A stretch of DNA of 64,000 nt from Chryseobacterium arachidis (GCF_900129245.1 NZ_FQUT01000003.1:434001-498000); one strand, 5' to 3'; shown: positions 50,666 through 61,609, counted from the first letter of the stretch. The notes: generated by a model from the sequence alone, not told the origin. Program-made: numbers and translations.

Positions 50666-52081
50666 TTATTTCTTAATCAGCAACGCAATATTTTCTACGT
50701 GATGCGTTTGCGGGAACATATCTACCGGCAAAATTTTCGCCACATCGTAATGATCTTTCATTAAAGCTAAATCTCTCGCCTGAGTTGCAGAATTACAGCT
50801 TACATACACTACTTTTTCAGGAGATAACTTTAGAATCTGCTCGACCACTTTCTGATGCATCCCGTCTCTTGGAGGGTCGGTAATTAAAACGTCTGCTTTC
50901 GGGTGATTTTCAAGAAATTCATCATTAAAGACATTTTTCATGTCTCCACAATAAAACGTCGTGTTTGTTAAGCCATTTAGTTCCGCGTGCTCAATAGCCG
51001 CATCTATTGCTTCCTGTACCGATTCTATACCAATTACCTGTTTTGCATTTCTGGCAACGTACTGAGCTATTGTTCCTGTTCCCGTATATAAATCATAAAC
51101 GACTTCATCACCTTTTAAATCAGCAAATTCAAGCGTTTTTCTGTATAATTCCAAAGCCTGTTTGTAATTGGTCTGAAAGAATGATTTTGGTCCTATTTTA
51201 AACTTTAAGCCGTCCATTTCTTCCATTAAATATCCATCGCCGAAATATACATTAATATCCAAATCGTAGATAGAATCATTTGGTTTAGGATTTATCGCAT
51301 ACACCAAGGTTTTAATCTGAGGGAATTTCTCCAATAAGAATTCAAAAAGTTTTTCTCTGTTTTCCTTTTCTTCTCTGTAAAGCTGGAAAAGTACCATCCA
51401 CTCACCTTTTGAGTTTTGTCTCATCATCAAAGTTCTTAAGAACCCTTCATGATTTTTCACATCAAAAAAGTCCAGACCTTCGTTTACAGCATATTGTTTT
51501 ACCGCTAATCTGATGGCATTTGAAGGATCTTCCTGCAGGAAACATTCTTTAAGATCCAAAATTTTGCTCCACATCCCCGGAATATGAAAGCCAAGTGCAT
51601 CTTTGCTTCCGAAATTCTCTTCCGAACTGATCTCGTATTGAGTCAGCCATCTTGCATTCGAGAACGAAAATTCCATTTTATTTCTGTAAAAATACTGCTC
51701 CTGAGAACCTAAAATAGGAATCGTTTCAAAGTTTTCGATACCTCCGATTCTTTTGATATTATTATAAACTTCCTCCTGTTTAAAGGCCAATTGTTTCTCA
51801 TAGCTCATATTCTGCCATTTGCAACCGCCACAAACGCCGAAGTGAATACATTTTGCCTCTACTCTGTAAGGAGATTTTTCAAGAATTTCAGCTGCTTCCC
51901 CTTCATAGTACTTAGATTTTGCCTTCTTCACTCTTACATTCACAACATCTCCGGGAATAGCACCTGTAACCATTACCGCTTTTCCTTCCTCTGTTTTTCC
52001 AATGGCAACACCTTTTGCACCAGCCGTTAACAGTTTTATATTTTCAAGAATCAAATTTTTCTTATTATTCTTCCTTCCCAT
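50666..52081 (-). CDS. rlmD: 23S rRNA (uracil-1939-C5)-methyltransferase RlmD
   Basis: A TRAM RNA-binding domain (about 10-70) is followed by a 4Fe-4S cluster motif CIHFGVCGGCKWQN (about 78-91) and a SAM methyltransferase domain (about 290-471) with 'VYDLYTGTGTIAQYVA', 'ITDPPRDGMH' and the catalytic Cys in 'VVYVSCNSAT'. ATG 52081 fits the family start (MGRKNNKKNLILENIKLL); the open frame extends 17 codons further. It methylates 23S rRNA. It heads the unit with the DUF6452/6048 genes. Confidence 0.93.
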   Translation of the reverse strand: MGRKNNKKNLILENIKLLTAGAKGVAIGKTEEGKAVMVTGAIPGDVVNVRVKKAKSKYYEGEAAEILEKSPYRVEAKCIHFGVCGGCKWQNMSYEKQLAFKQEEVYNNIKRIGGIENFETIPILGSQEQYFYRNKMEFSFSNARWLTQYEISSEENFGSKDALGFHIPGMWSKILDLKECFLQEDPSNAIRLAVKQYAVNEGLDFFDVKNHEGFLRTLMMRQNSKGEWMVLFQLYREEKENREKLFEFLLEKFPQIKTLVYAINPKPNDSIYDLDINVYFGDGYLMEEMDGLKFKIGPKSFFQTNYKQALELYRKTLEFADLKGDEVVYDLYTGTGTIAQYVARNAKQVIGIESVQEAIDAAIEHAELNGLTNTTFYCGDMKNVFNDEFLENHPKADVLITDPPRDGMHQKVVEQILKLSPEKVVYVSCNSATQARDLALMKDHYDVAKILPVDMFPQTHHVENIALLIKK

Positions 52082-52191
52082 TCTAAATTTTTCTATTTTT
52101 TCTAATAGAAACCTTTCGGTTTCAGTCTGCAAAAATACAATAAAAAAAAACCTTATCCGAAGACAAGGTTTTTATATGTATTGATTTTAAA

Positions 52192-53757
52192 TTATTTTGC
52201 CTGAGCCGGTTGCTGAGATTGCGCCTGCTGTGCTGCCTGTTGAGCCGCCGCCTGCTGAGCAGCAACTACTGCCGGATCCATCCCTGCACCCTGCTGCAAC
52301 TGTACATTTGGAGCTACTTTAGGAGCAGAAAGTCCAGTTTGCTTATCCAACACGGTTACCAATTCCTGATCTCCTAAGTTGAAGAACGGCTTGCTGGCAA
52401 TTTTACCGTCTTTATCTACAACAATGAAACAAGGCAACTTAAATCCATAAACTCCATATTTTTTAGCAATATCAGAATTTAATCCTCCTTCACCGTAAAC
52501 ATTAGTTCCTGTAATTCCTTTTAATAAAGAACTGCTTGTCTTTACGAACTGATCTTTTGTATCATCTACGTTCACAAAAACGAAGTTCATTTTAGATTTG
52601 TAAAAATTCACAACTTCTTTCAATACCGGAATTGTAGATTCTCCGATATATGGGTTCCAAGAAGCGTAGAAAGTAAGAAGGTAAGGTTTTCCTTTATTTT
52701 CAGAAAGGTTATATACTTTTCCGTCAGCTTTTACCAAAGATCCTTCAGGAGCTTGCTCACCTACTTTGAATCCGTTGATTGCAAACTGAATTTTCTTTAG
52801 ATCTTCTTTAATCGTAGCATCTTTGATATCCGTATCGATAATCTTTTTGATTTTTTCTATTGTCTTTTCAGGAGCTCCCGGATGAATATCCGACTGAGCC
52901 ATTACAAATGCTAATAAATAATCTTTAGCCGTCTGTGAAAGATCTTTCTGATTTTTCTTTAAATATTCTGTAAATAATTCTGAAGTGGTAACGTCTGTTT
53001 TTCCTGCGCTGCTCGCCTGAGCATATTTCTGGAAATCCGGGCTCATCTTTGTTAAAAGATACTCTCTGTATAAAGGATGCTCTTTTACCAAAACATCTTT
53101 GTTTTCTTCAAGCTTATTAGCAAAATCCGTAAATGCTTTTGTTACTTTGAAAGACGGATTCCCCATTTGCTTGTGGCTCATCTCGTACTGATTAAGAATG
53201 GTAAGCAATGTTGTTGACAGATCATTCTTTTTCCAGGTTACAATTTCATTATCAGGATTGAATTTCTTAACGTTTTCTTCAATATTTTTATTGATGTCTG
53301 TCTGAACTTTTTCAATTCCTTTTAGGAACGTTTTTTCATCTTTCATTAATAGCTCATTCATATTAACGGTCTGAGCATAGTTTGCAAGATATTTCTGTGT
53401 TGCCAAGAAGAAATCATTATTATTTTTAGCATCACCTGTAATTACATATTCCGTTGGGAAAGTCATTGCATTACCTGAGATATCAAGCTTCTGGCCTCCT
53501 TTCAGATAAATAAGGTTTCTTTTTCCTCCGTAAGAAATCATATACATTCCGCTTTTCGGAGCATCAAAACTTCCTGTAAAGCTTCCGTCCTTATTTACCC
53601 CGATATTTACCAACGGCAAAGTGGCAACTCCTGAAGCCTCTATTAATTCGATTCTCTCCAATGGAGAACCCCCTGAGATTTTTCCTTTTACTTCAACTTT
53701 TTTAGAGCAAGACATCGCAAAAACCGCGATGATAAACAATAAAAGATATTTTTTCAT
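52192..53757 (-). CDS. TlpA-like lipoprotein lacking the CxxC active site, 521 aa
   Basis: A lipoprotein signal (lipobox MSCSKK, Cys about 17), an about 330-residue helical domain with a DUF4369-like start, and a thioredoxin fold at about 335-470 ('APEGSLVKADGKVYNLSENK' to 'KPFFNLGDQEL'). At the active site TlpA proteins read 'WCxxC', but here it is ASWNPYIGES, with no cysteine. The last about 40 residues are rich in Gln and Ala. It cannot do thiol exchange and more likely binds a partner at the cell envelope. Confidence 0.8.
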   Translation of the reverse strand: MKKYLLLFIIAVFAMSCSKKVEVKGKISGGSPLERIELIEASGVATLPLVNIGVNKDGSFTGSFDAPKSGMYMISYGGKRNLIYLKGGQKLDISGNAMTFPTEYVITGDAKNNNDFFLATQKYLANYAQTVNMNELLMKDEKTFLKGIEKVQTDINKNIEENVKKFNPDNEIVTWKKNDLSTTLLTILNQYEMSHKQMGNPSFKVTKAFTDFANKLEENKDVLVKEHPLYREYLLTKMSPDFQKYAQASSAGKTDVTTSELFTEYLKKNQKDLSQTAKDYLLAFVMAQSDIHPGAPEKTIEKIKKIIDTDIKDATIKEDLKKIQFAINGFKVGEQAPEGSLVKADGKVYNLSENKGKPYLLTFYASWNPYIGESTIPVLKEVVNFYKSKMNFVFVNVDDTKDQFVKTSSSLLKGITGTNVYGEGGLNSDIAKKYGVYGFKLPCFIVVDKDGKIASKPFFNLGDQELVTVLDKQTGLSAPKVAPNVQLQQGAGMDPAVVAAQQAAAQQAAQQAQSQQPAQAK

Positions 53758-53878
53758 TTTTGATTTTAATAATGTAGCAAAAATAGGTTTTTCCTATCAA
53801 CTGAAAACAATTATTTAAAGTATTTTATGAAAGATTTAACTAATATTTCAGTTATTCAGGAAAACAATGCGATAACCC

Positions 53879-54715
53879 TTATTCAATGGACAGAAAAATT
53901 ATTGGGCAATGGTAAGTATCTTGTTTCATCCAATGGTATTTCTCTTCTGACCTATAACATTTGTTTTCACCTATTTTATGAGTTCTTTTCATTTTAACTA
54001 CAAAATTGCCTAATGAAACAAATCCTACATATACATTTTTAAAATTTTCGTCGATTTTTATATTTCTATGGCTGACATCTATTTCCAGATATTTACCATT
54101 ATCCGTAAAATTAACCTCCATCCTCGGAAGAAGATATTGTGGATCTTTACAATCCGCCGATTCACAAGCATACATAAAAGCGATGATGCCTGTATCATTT
54201 TTATTAATCTTCTGCTTGGATAACGGATGCTTACCCCCAGTGAAATAATATCTGATTTTCTTTATTTTTTTATGTAAATAAGAAGAATCTACAGGAATTT
54301 CTACAATTTTTGAGACATCCGGTTGCATAAAATGTTTTATTGACCAACCCTTATCCTCTATGCCAATCCACATTCCCCTTTTTTTATTAGCAATAATAAC
54401 GGGTTCAATAATTATTCCTGAAGAAAAATACAAAACAGAGTCTCTTACTTTTAATTCTTCTTTATAAATTTGATAATCAATCTTTCTGTCTAAATCAATA
54501 ATTATAAATTTTTCTGCATTATTGATGCTTTCCAAAGGAATATCAGCAAAACCATTGTCTGATATAAACAACTGATTGGCTTTACCATACACTTCTATCT
54601 GATAATTTTTGATGAATTCTGAATCTTTCTTTAGCTGAAAATTTTGCGCGGTACAGACTAAAGAACAGATTAAAAAAATAAATAACAAAAGTTTTGGATA
54701 GTTAGTTTTGCTCAT
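53879..54715 (-). CDS. Secreted hypothetical protein, 278 aa
   Basis: ATG 54715 gives a signal peptide (LLLFIFLICSLVCTAQ, cut after Gln about 23). The rest is a beta-rich single domain with many aromatic residues, such as 'IGIEDKGWSIKHFMQPD' near 130 and 'YFTGGKHPLSKQKI' near 165. No family recognised. The frame extends 22 codons upstream of the chosen start but without a proper signal. It lies alone between a TlpA-like gene and the sdhCAB operon. A periplasmic or secreted location is inferred. Confidence 0.6.
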   Translation of the reverse strand: MSKTNYPKLLLFIFLICSLVCTAQNFQLKKDSEFIKNYQIEVYGKANQLFISDNGFADIPLESINNAEKFIIIDLDRKIDYQIYKEELKVRDSVLYFSSGIIIEPVIIANKKRGMWIGIEDKGWSIKHFMQPDVSKIVEIPVDSSYLHKKIKKIRYYFTGGKHPLSKQKINKNDTGIIAFMYACESADCKDPQYLLPRMEVNFTDNGKYLEIDVSHRNIKIDENFKNVYVGFVSLGNFVVKMKRTHKIGENKCYRSEEKYHWMKQDTYHCPIIFLSIE

Positions 54716-54770
54716 TTGTGAAATTCTCACATTCATGTGGTAAAGGTGTTTGAAGAAATTATTGTATAAA

Positions 54771-54805
54771 AAAATCGCCATCCTGTAAAGGTGACGATTT
54801 TTTAT
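54771..54805 (-). terminator. Terminator after sdhB
   Basis: On the minus strand AAATCGTCA and TGGCGATTT pair (two G-U) followed by a T-run, 18 bp after the sdhB stop. Confidence 0.7.
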
Positions 54806-54822
54806 GTACGTATGATAAATTT

Positions 54823-55590
54823 TTATCCTCTGTCAGCAAAAGCCGCCATGTATTCTCTGTTCATTCTCGCGATGTTTTCAAGAGAAATTCCTTTCGGACA
54901 TTCTACTTCACAAGCACCGGTATTTGAACAGTTTCCGAATCCTTCTTCATCCATAGCTTTCACCATGTTCAGAACTCTTCTCTTCGCTTCTACTCTACCT
55001 TGTGGTAAAAGAGCGTACTGAGAAACTTTAGCGCCAACGAATAGCATTGCAGAACCGTTTTTACAAGTCGCCACACAAGCTCCACATCCGATACAAGCTG
55101 CAGCATCCATTGCTTTGTCTGCATCTTCTTTAGGAACCGGAATTGCATTAGCATCCAAAGTATTACCTGAAGTGTTCACCGAAATGAAACCACCTGCAGC
55201 CATTACTCTGTCGAATGCGCTTCTGTCTACCATCAAATCTTTGATTACTGGGAACGCTGCACTTCTCCAAGGTTCGATAACGATGGTTTCACCGTCTTTG
55301 AACATTCTCATGTGAAGCTGACACGTTGTAATTCCTGTATCCGGACCGTGCGCTCTACCGTTGATGTAAAGAGAACACATACCACAGATTCCTTCACGAC
55401 AGTCGTGGTCGAAAGCGATGGGCTCTTTTCCTTCGTTAATAAGATTTTCGTTCAGAATATCCAACATCTCCAGAAATGAAGAGTCTGTAGAAACATCTGA
55501 TATTTTATAGGTCTCAAACTGACCTTTAGTTTTGCTATTTTTTTGTCTCCAAATTTTCAGGGTAAGATGAAGGCCTTTTTTTGCACTCAT
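54823..55590 (-). CDS. sdhB: Succinate dehydrogenase iron-sulfur subunit
   Basis: Carries electrons from SdhA to the membrane quinone. The 2Fe-2S motif is [20 protein letters not shown] (about 64-83); the 4Fe-4S and 3Fe-4S motifs are [11 protein letters not shown] (about 161-171) and [14 protein letters not shown] (about 216-229). Length 255 aa. It is the last gene of the sdhCAB operon and is followed by a terminator. Confidence 0.95.
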   Translation of the reverse strand: MSAKKGLHLTLKIWRQKNSKTKGQFETYKISDVSTDSSFLEMLDILNENLINEGKEPIAFDHDCREGICGMCSLYINGRAHGPDTGITTCQLHMRMFKDGETIVIEPWRSAAFPVIKDLMVDRSAFDRVMAAGGFISVNTSGNTLDANAIPVPKEDADKAMDAAACIGCGACVATCKNGSAMLFVGAKVSQYALLPQGRVEAKRRVLNMVKAMDEEGFGNCSNTGACEVECPKGISLENIARMNREYMAAFADRG

Positions 55591-55614
55591 AATTATTTAT
55601 TTATAGGTTGGAGA

Positions 55615-57627
55615 TTATTTGTAACTTCTTGCTTTAACTTCAATATTTTCGTAGATCAAGTCTTCTTTATGCAGAACTTCTGTTGTAATATCATCGGTCT
55701 GATATTCCCAAGCTCCAACATACTTAAAGTTCACATCATCTCTTTCTGCTTCACCTTCAGGGGTTGCATGATCTTCTCTGAAGTGTCCTCCACAAGATTC
55801 GTTTCTGTGTAAAGCATCAATCGCCATCAGTTGTCCAAGCTCAATGAAATCTGCCACTCTGAATGCTTTTTCAAGCTCAGTGTTCATTCCGTCAGCATCA
55901 CCCGGAACTTTTACATCTGCCCAGAATTCTTTTTTCACCTGAGCAATTTCAGCAATCGCTTCTTTTAAACCTTCAGGAGTTCTTCCCATTCCTACCTTAT
56001 TCCACATAATGTGTCCTAATTTTTTATGGAAATAATCTACTGAATGCGTTCCTTTATTATTTAAGAAGAATTGTATTTTATCTTTAATGTCTTTCTCAGC
56101 CTGATCAAATTCACCAGAATTTGTAGGAATTGCTCCCGTTCTGATATCTGCTGATAGGTAATCTGCAATTGTATAAGGAAGTACGAAATATCCGTCTGCC
56201 AAACCTTGCATCAAAGCAGAAGCTCCTAAACGGTTAGCTCCGTGATCTGAGAAGTTAGCTTCACCAATTACGAAACATCCAGGAATTGTAGATTGTAGGT
56301 TGTAATCTACCCAAACACCACCCATTGTGTAGTGTACTGCAGGATAGATCTTCATTGGAGTTTTGTAAGGATCATCAGCCGTAATTTTTTCGTACATTAC
56401 AAATAAGTTACCGTACTTTTCCTCAACCCAAGCTTTTCCTAAATCATAAATCTGCTGTTCTGTAGGATTGTGAATATGTTTTTCGATAGCGGCTTCTTTA
56501 CCTTTTTTCATGATCTCTGTTGAGAAATCCAGGTAAACACCTTCTTTAGTATCATTATTTTCGATTCCGTAACCGGCATCACATCTTTCTTTACCCGCTC
56601 TAGACGCAACGTCTCTAGGCACTAAGTTTCCGAATGCAGGATATCTTCTCTCCAAATAATAATCTCTGTCTTCTTCTTTAATATTTTCAGGTCTCAATCT
56701 ACCTTCTCTGATTGCTACTGAATCTTCAATTTTCTTAGGAACCCAGATTCTTCCTGAGTTTCTTAATGATTCAGACATCAAAGTCAGTTTAGACTGCTGA
56801 GTTCCGTGAACCGGAATACAAGTCGGGTGAATCTGTACGTAGCAAGGGTTTGCGAAATACGCTCCTTTTTTATGGATTTTCCAAGCTGCAGAAACGTTTG
56901 AACCCATTGCGTTGGTAGAAAGGAAATATACGTTTCCATAACCTCCTGAAGCAATAACTACAGCGTGAGCAGAATGTCTTTCGATTTCACCTGTAACTAA
57001 GTTTCTTGCGATGATCCCTCTTGCTTTTCCGTCTACAATGACCAATTCCATCATTTCGTGACGGTTGTACATTTTAATTCTACCTTTACCGATCTGACGG
57101 CTCATTGCAGAATAGGCACCTAATAACAACTGCTGACCTGTCTGTCCTTTTGCATAAAAAGTTCTTTTTACCTGAACCCCACCAAATGAACGGTTATCCA
57201 GCTGACCTCCGTACTCACGTCCAAAAGGAACTCCCTGAGCAACACATTGGTCGATAATATTTGCAGAAACTTCTGCTAAACGGTAAACGTTTGCCTCCCT
57301 AGCTCTGTAGTCACCACCTTTGATGGTATCGTAGAACAATCTGTACGTAGAGTCACCGTCTCCCTGATAATTTTTAGCTGCGTTAATCCCCCCTTGAGCA
57401 GCAATTGAGTGTGCTCTTCTCGGAGAATCCTGATAGCAGAATGCTTTTACATTATATCCCTGCTCAGCCAAAGTAGCCGCAGCAGAACCACCTGCTAAAC
57501 CTGTACCTACAACAATAATATCAATCTTATCTCTGTTGTTGGGTGCAACAAGGTTCATATGGTCTTTATGATTTTTCCATTTATCCTTTAGAGGACCTGC
57601 TGGAATTTTTGAATCTAATTTACTCAT
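55615..57627 (-). CDS. sdhA: Succinate dehydrogenase flavoprotein subunit
   Basis: FAD-binding [18 protein letters not shown] (about 40-57), the covalent-FAD region [18 protein letters not shown] (about 71-88), and substrate residues in '[10 protein letters not shown]' (about 263-272) and '[18 protein letters not shown]' are all present. It oxidises succinate to fumarate. At 670 aa it is longer than E. coli SdhA, as usual for Bacteroidota and epsilonproteobacterial forms. It lies between sdhC and sdhB. Confidence 0.96.
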   Translation of the reverse strand: MSKLDSKIPAGPLKDKWKNHKDHMNLVAPNNRDKIDIIVVGTGLAGGSAAATLAEQGYNVKAFCYQDSPRRAHSIAAQGGINAAKNYQGDGDSTYRLFYDTIKGGDYRAREANVYRLAEVSANIIDQCVAQGVPFGREYGGQLDNRSFGGVQVKRTFYAKGQTGQQLLLGAYSAMSRQIGKGRIKMYNRHEMMELVIVDGKARGIIARNLVTGEIERHSAHAVVIASGGYGNVYFLSTNAMGSNVSAAWKIHKKGAYFANPCYVQIHPTCIPVHGTQQSKLTLMSESLRNSGRIWVPKKIEDSVAIREGRLRPENIKEEDRDYYLERRYPAFGNLVPRDVASRAGKERCDAGYGIENNDTKEGVYLDFSTEIMKKGKEAAIEKHIHNPTEQQIYDLGKAWVEEKYGNLFVMYEKITADDPYKTPMKIYPAVHYTMGGVWVDYNLQSTIPGCFVIGEANFSDHGANRLGASALMQGLADGYFVLPYTIADYLSADIRTGAIPTNSGEFDQAEKDIKDKIQFFLNNKGTHSVDYFHKKLGHIMWNKVGMGRTPEGLKEAIAEIAQVKKEFWADVKVPGDADGMNTELEKAFRVADFIELGQLMAIDALHRNESCGGHFREDHATPEGEAERDDVNFKYVGAWEYQTDDITTEVLHKEDLIYENIEVKARSYK

Positions 57628-57642
57628 ATTGGTATATTGATA

Positions 57643-58305
57643 TTATTGAGTTACGTAATGAAAAATTGCAATGATGATAAATCCTAGCGGAACCAGAACA
57701 GAAAACCAAAATCCTACCGCTTTAATGACCGGAGTATATTTTGGGTGTCTCGCTCCTACTGACTGGAATGATGACTGGAAACCGTGAGCCAAGTGTAAAC
57801 CTAATAACACAAATGCTATTACATAAATTGCCACTCTCCAAATGTCATGAAATTTATGATGAAGTTCTCCATAATATCTTGTTTCATCAATCGCATTATG
57901 CGCTATAAATTTATAGTCTAATTCAGGAAACCAGAAATCGTAAAAGTGAAGTGCAAAGAATGCAAGGATTACAGCTCCGGAAATAATCATATTTCTTGAT
58001 ACCCAAGTAGAATTTGCTGCCCCATTATTGTTTGCATACTTTATAGGACGTGCTTTGTTATTCTTAATTTCAAGAATAAAACCCATCACAAAGTGGAAAA
58101 TAACGCCTATTGCCAGAACAGGCTGCAGAACATACTGCACTAGAGGATTATACCCCATAAAATGAGCAACAACGTTGTAAACGTCTTCACTGAAAACCGA
58201 GGTCATATTCGATGACACGTGGATCACCAAGAAACTCAGCAAGAACATCGCTGAAAGTGCCATAGCATATTTTCTACCTATCGTAGAACTTGTTAAACCT
58301 GCCAT
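57643..58305 (-). CDS. sdhC: Succinate dehydrogenase cytochrome b subunit
   Basis: Five hydrophobic helices (near 12-35, 55-80, 105-125, 155-180, 195-218) make this the one-piece membrane anchor found in Bacteroidota (class B), with no sdhD. Heme-ligand histidines fall in 'FLVIHVSSN' (about 28), 'VIFHFVMG' (about 68), 'FFALHFYDF' (about 121), and 'LLGLHLAHGF' (about 170). It begins the sdhCAB operon and anchors the enzyme to menaquinone. Confidence 0.92.
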   Translation of the reverse strand: MAGLTSSTIGRKYAMALSAMFLLSFLVIHVSSNMTSVFSEDVYNVVAHFMGYNPLVQYVLQPVLAIGVIFHFVMGFILEIKNNKARPIKYANNNGAANSTWVSRNMIISGAVILAFFALHFYDFWFPELDYKFIAHNAIDETRYYGELHHKFHDIWRVAIYVIAFVLLGLHLAHGFQSSFQSVGARHPKYTPVIKAVGFWFSVLVPLGFIIIAIFHYVTQ

Positions 58306-58449
58306 ATAAGTTTAAATTTGATTTTCCACAAAATTAAGAAATGTTAACTATATCAAAAAGTGAGAAATCTCACAATTAGACAGTTTGTAATCTTTCTAAA
58401 TAAGGTTTAAAATGTTATAAATAAAGGAAAAAGAATGAAAATCTCACAA

Positions 58450-60225
58450 TTAGTTTATCTCATAAATTTTACCTTTATAAACAACTTTTTGCGTAGTCTT
58501 AGGAAAAACTTTCAATTTATAGCGATGTAGCCGTTTTGCCGAGCAGTAAGGATTGATAATAAACCGTATAATCTTCTGTTTATCTGAATTTTCATTAACC
58601 CAGAAACATACCTGATTCTTTTTTTTAACAGATAAGACCTTATTTTTAGAAAAATCGTGAAGAAGAATTTCGGATCGTGAGTTTTCATAAATATTAAAAC
58701 CTGTCCTTATTATTAAAAATACAAAAACAATCATTATTAATCTTGAAAAATTCCTGATGTTTAGCTTTAAAATTGCAAATCTCATCAGATAAATTATCAA
58801 AAAGAGTACAAAAACCTCCAGCAGGTTCATAGAAATATTTTCGAAAAACAAGATGTCAAAATCTGCAAACCAATGAATTACTTTTAATAGTACCTCAATG
58901 ATAAAATCATAAAGTTTGTTTAAGATGTTTAAATCAAGATTGAAACCGATTAAAGCCGTCATAACAAACGAAAAGACAATAATAATTTCCGAGAACGGAA
59001 CAATGAAAAAATTAGCAATAATTGAAATAAAGGAAAACTGATGGAAATAGTACAAAACTAACGGAAGCGTGGCCAACTGCGCAGCAACCGAAATTGAAAT
59101 CGTATTAAAAATGAGTTTCTTAAACCAATTATCCTGTATGGGAAATCTGCTTACAATCGGCTGATTGAGCCAGAAAATACCGAGAACCGCCAGAAAGCTC
59201 AACTGAAAACCTACATCAAAAATCTGCTGGGTATCAAAAATCAGGATGATGAAAGCCGACAATGCCAGAGAATGCAGCAAATCTGGTTTTCTTTGCAGCA
59301 GTACATAAATAAAATATACACTCAGCATAATGCTCGAGCGGACAACCGAACTCCCGAATCCTATAAAAGCTGTGAAAAGCCAGATCAACACCAAACTTGA
59401 AATTATTGCGTATTTCCTAAGCTTCAAAGGTAAAATCTTAATCAGCAAAAAATAGAATAAGCCAAAAATCACGACAATATGTGTCCCTGAAATTGCAAGA
59501 AAATGCACCAGACCCGAGCGGTTAAAATCCTGAACCGTCTGTACATCTATCTCCGTACGGTCTGCGAGGATAATTCCTTTTAGAAATTCTTTAGATTTTG
59601 ATGACATATCTGTTTTATCAATATTCCGGAGGACCTGTAATCTTGTCTGGGACAATTTTTCACTTCTGCTTAAGTCATTTCTTTCAGCTGTAATTATTTT
59701 CCCGTTTATGTAACATTGATAACCGATATTCTTCCGTTTCAAATATTTAGCATAATCAAACTGGAAATCATACTGCGGAGTTTTTGGTTTTGAAATATAA
59801 GCTTCGGCTTTGTAATAATGCTTAAAGTCGAGTTCATTTTCACTTTTCGGAATGTATAATATGGTATTGATGTTTTCTTTACCGATTTGTGCAAAAGCTT
59901 CATACTTTCTTTTTTTGTCATTAGAATTCAGTTTTTTGGAAATCTTAAAAACAATGGCTTCATTTTTAGAAAAAGAAATATCCTGAGCAGAAAAAGAATT
60001 GAAAAAATGCAGAACCACACCGATCCCAAAGAACATCAGACCCAATAAATAAGGCTTTGTGATGTGCAGAAAATAATATCTGAAAAATGTTGAAACTAAA
60101 ATAAGTATACAAATGCCAATAATCGGATAAATAAAATTATCAGCCCAAGAGAAGTAATCCTGAAAGAAAATCCCAAGGATAAAAGAAATGACCAATATGA
60201 GAAGTGGCTGTTTATTCAATTTCAA
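58450..60225 (-). CDS. ComEC/Rec2-type DNA-uptake channel protein, 591 aa
   Basis: Hydrophobic helices near the N-terminus (about 5-80) and many between about 240 and 480 surround the ComEC signature HFLAISGTHIVVIFGLFYFL (about 235-254). An N-terminal DUF4131-like OB domain is at about 85-180. No C-terminal metallo-beta-lactamase domain follows, as in many Bacteroidota ComEC proteins. It would transport single-stranded DNA across the inner membrane in natural transformation. It lies alone, on the same strand as lpxB. Confidence 0.88.
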   Translation of the reverse strand: MKLNKQPLLILVISFILGIFFQDYFSWADNFIYPIIGICILILVSTFFRYYFLHITKPYLLGLMFFGIGVVLHFFNSFSAQDISFSKNEAIVFKISKKLNSNDKKRKYEAFAQIGKENINTILYIPKSENELDFKHYYKAEAYISKPKTPQYDFQFDYAKYLKRKNIGYQCYINGKIITAERNDLSRSEKLSQTRLQVLRNIDKTDMSSKSKEFLKGIILADRTEIDVQTVQDFNRSGLVHFLAISGTHIVVIFGLFYFLLIKILPLKLRKYAIISSLVLIWLFTAFIGFGSSVVRSSIMLSVYFIYVLLQRKPDLLHSLALSAFIILIFDTQQIFDVGFQLSFLAVLGIFWLNQPIVSRFPIQDNWFKKLIFNTISISVAAQLATLPLVLYYFHQFSFISIIANFFIVPFSEIIIVFSFVMTALIGFNLDLNILNKLYDFIIEVLLKVIHWFADFDILFFENISMNLLEVFVLFLIIYLMRFAILKLNIRNFSRLIMIVFVFLIIRTGFNIYENSRSEILLHDFSKNKVLSVKKKNQVCFWVNENSDKQKIIRFIINPYCSAKRLHRYKLKVFPKTTQKVVYKGKIYEIN

Positions 60226-60318
60226 AATTTGTGTTACTCAAAAATATCAATTTATATAAATATTTACAAATCAATATTTTAAAATTTCAAAAACAGCTTT
60301 AAAACTTCGTAAAAAAGA

Positions 60319-60347
60319 AAAATCGCAGAAAAAACTTCTACGATTTC
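60319..60347 (-). terminator. Terminator after lpxB
   Basis: AATCGCAGAA and TTCTACGATT pair (one G-U) with a 5-nt loop, 19 bp after the lpxB stop on the minus strand. Confidence 0.7.
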
Positions 60348-60365
60348 TAAATTTTAATTAATATT

Positions 60366-61469
60366 TTAAACTTTCAGAATAACTTCGGCAGCATGATCAC
60401 TCGCTCCGCTTCCTCCTAATTTCTCTCTGAGCAATTCATAGTCATTTAAAACCTTAGATCTTTTCTGCCCTTCTATTATCTTTTTAAGCTCTTCAACCAA
60501 ATTATTTGTATTCAGATCATTTTGGATTAGTTCTTTCACTACTTCCCGATCCATAATTAAATTCACCAAAGAAATATACTTAATATTTTTAACCAATCTT
60601 TTCGCAATGGCGTAGGAAATTTTACTTCCTCGATAACAGACAACCTCCGGAACATTCAGTAAAGCCGTTTCCAGTGTTGCCGTTCCTGAAGTAACCAAAG
60701 CCGCTTTTGAACACCTCAACAGATCGTAGGTTTTATTCGAAACAAAATGCACATTATCATCCACATACGTTTCGTAAAATTCTTTTGGCAAACTCGGTGC
60801 TCCGGCAATAACAAATTGATATTCTTTAAAATAAGGTCTTACGGAAAGCATCATTTCCAGCATTTTCTCCACTTCCTGTTTTCTGGAACCCGGCAATAAT
60901 GCGATGATCTCTTTCTCGTTTAGACCATTGTCTTTTTTAAACTTTTCAATACTGATATCTTCCAGAGTCGAAATAGCATCTAACAACGGGTGCCCTACAA
61001 AATGTGAATGGACACTGTGTTTTTTATAAAAATCTTCTTCGAAAGGAAGAATCACCATCATTTCATCTACATATTTTTTGATGATCTCTACTCTCCCCTC
61101 TTTCCAGGCCCAAAGTTGTGGAGAAATATAATAAACTACTTTTATCCCAAGCTCTTTTGCGAATTTTGCTATTCTTAAATTGAACCCCGGATAATCCACC
61201 AAAATCAAAACATCTGGTTTGTTATTTTTAATATCTTCTTTACAGAATTTAATATTATTCAGAATAGTCCGCAGATTCATAGCCACTTCCAAAAAGCCCA
61301 TGAACGCCAAGTCACGGTAATGCTTCACCAATGTTCCGCCCTCTTTTGCCATGAGATCACCACCCCAAAACCTGAAATCTGCGTGGGGATCTTTTTGTTT
61401 TAAAGCTTTCATTAAATTACTTCCATGCAAATCTCCGGAAGCTTCTCCTGCGATAATATAATATTTCAT
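60366..61469 (-). CDS. lpxB: Lipid-A-disaccharide synthase
   Basis: Joins UDP-2,3-diacylglucosamine and lipid X to make the lipid A disaccharide. Family motifs: AGEASGDLHGSNLMKAL (about 7-23), 'FRFWGGDLMAKEGG', 'PQLWAWKEGR' (about 115-124), 'VGHPLLDAI', 'LLPGSRKQEVEKM' (about 193-205) and 'SGTATLETALLNVPEVVCY'. Full length (367 aa). It acts at the inner membrane and diverges from the DUF2480 gene. Confidence 0.95.
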   Translation of the reverse strand: MKYYIIAGEASGDLHGSNLMKALKQKDPHADFRFWGGDLMAKEGGTLVKHYRDLAFMGFLEVAMNLRTILNNIKFCKEDIKNNKPDVLILVDYPGFNLRIAKFAKELGIKVVYYISPQLWAWKEGRVEIIKKYVDEMMVILPFEEDFYKKHSVHSHFVGHPLLDAISTLEDISIEKFKKDNGLNEKEIIALLPGSRKQEVEKMLEMMLSVRPYFKEYQFVIAGAPSLPKEFYETYVDDNVHFVSNKTYDLLRCSKAALVTSGTATLETALLNVPEVVCYRGSKISYAIAKRLVKNIKYISLVNLIMDREVVKELIQNDLNTNNLVEELKKIIEGQKRSKVLNDYELLREKLGGSGASDHAAEVILKV

Positions 61470-61601
61470 TTCTTCTGAAATCTTTTATTTTTTATACCGC
61501 CAAATACCCTCACTTAAAACTTTTATTTTACTTAAATAAGTTATGGGAGGTTTCTATGACAGGAATAGAGAACAAATAAGACGAAATACGATCTTAATTT
61601 G

Positions 61602-61609
61602 TAAATTTG
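61602..61609 (+). promoter_or_regulatory. -7 box of the DUF2480/DUF2723 unit
   Basis: TAAATTTG puts the transcript start near 61616, only 4 nt before the first ATG (61620), so the second ATG at 61629 is favoured as the start. Confidence 0.55.
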
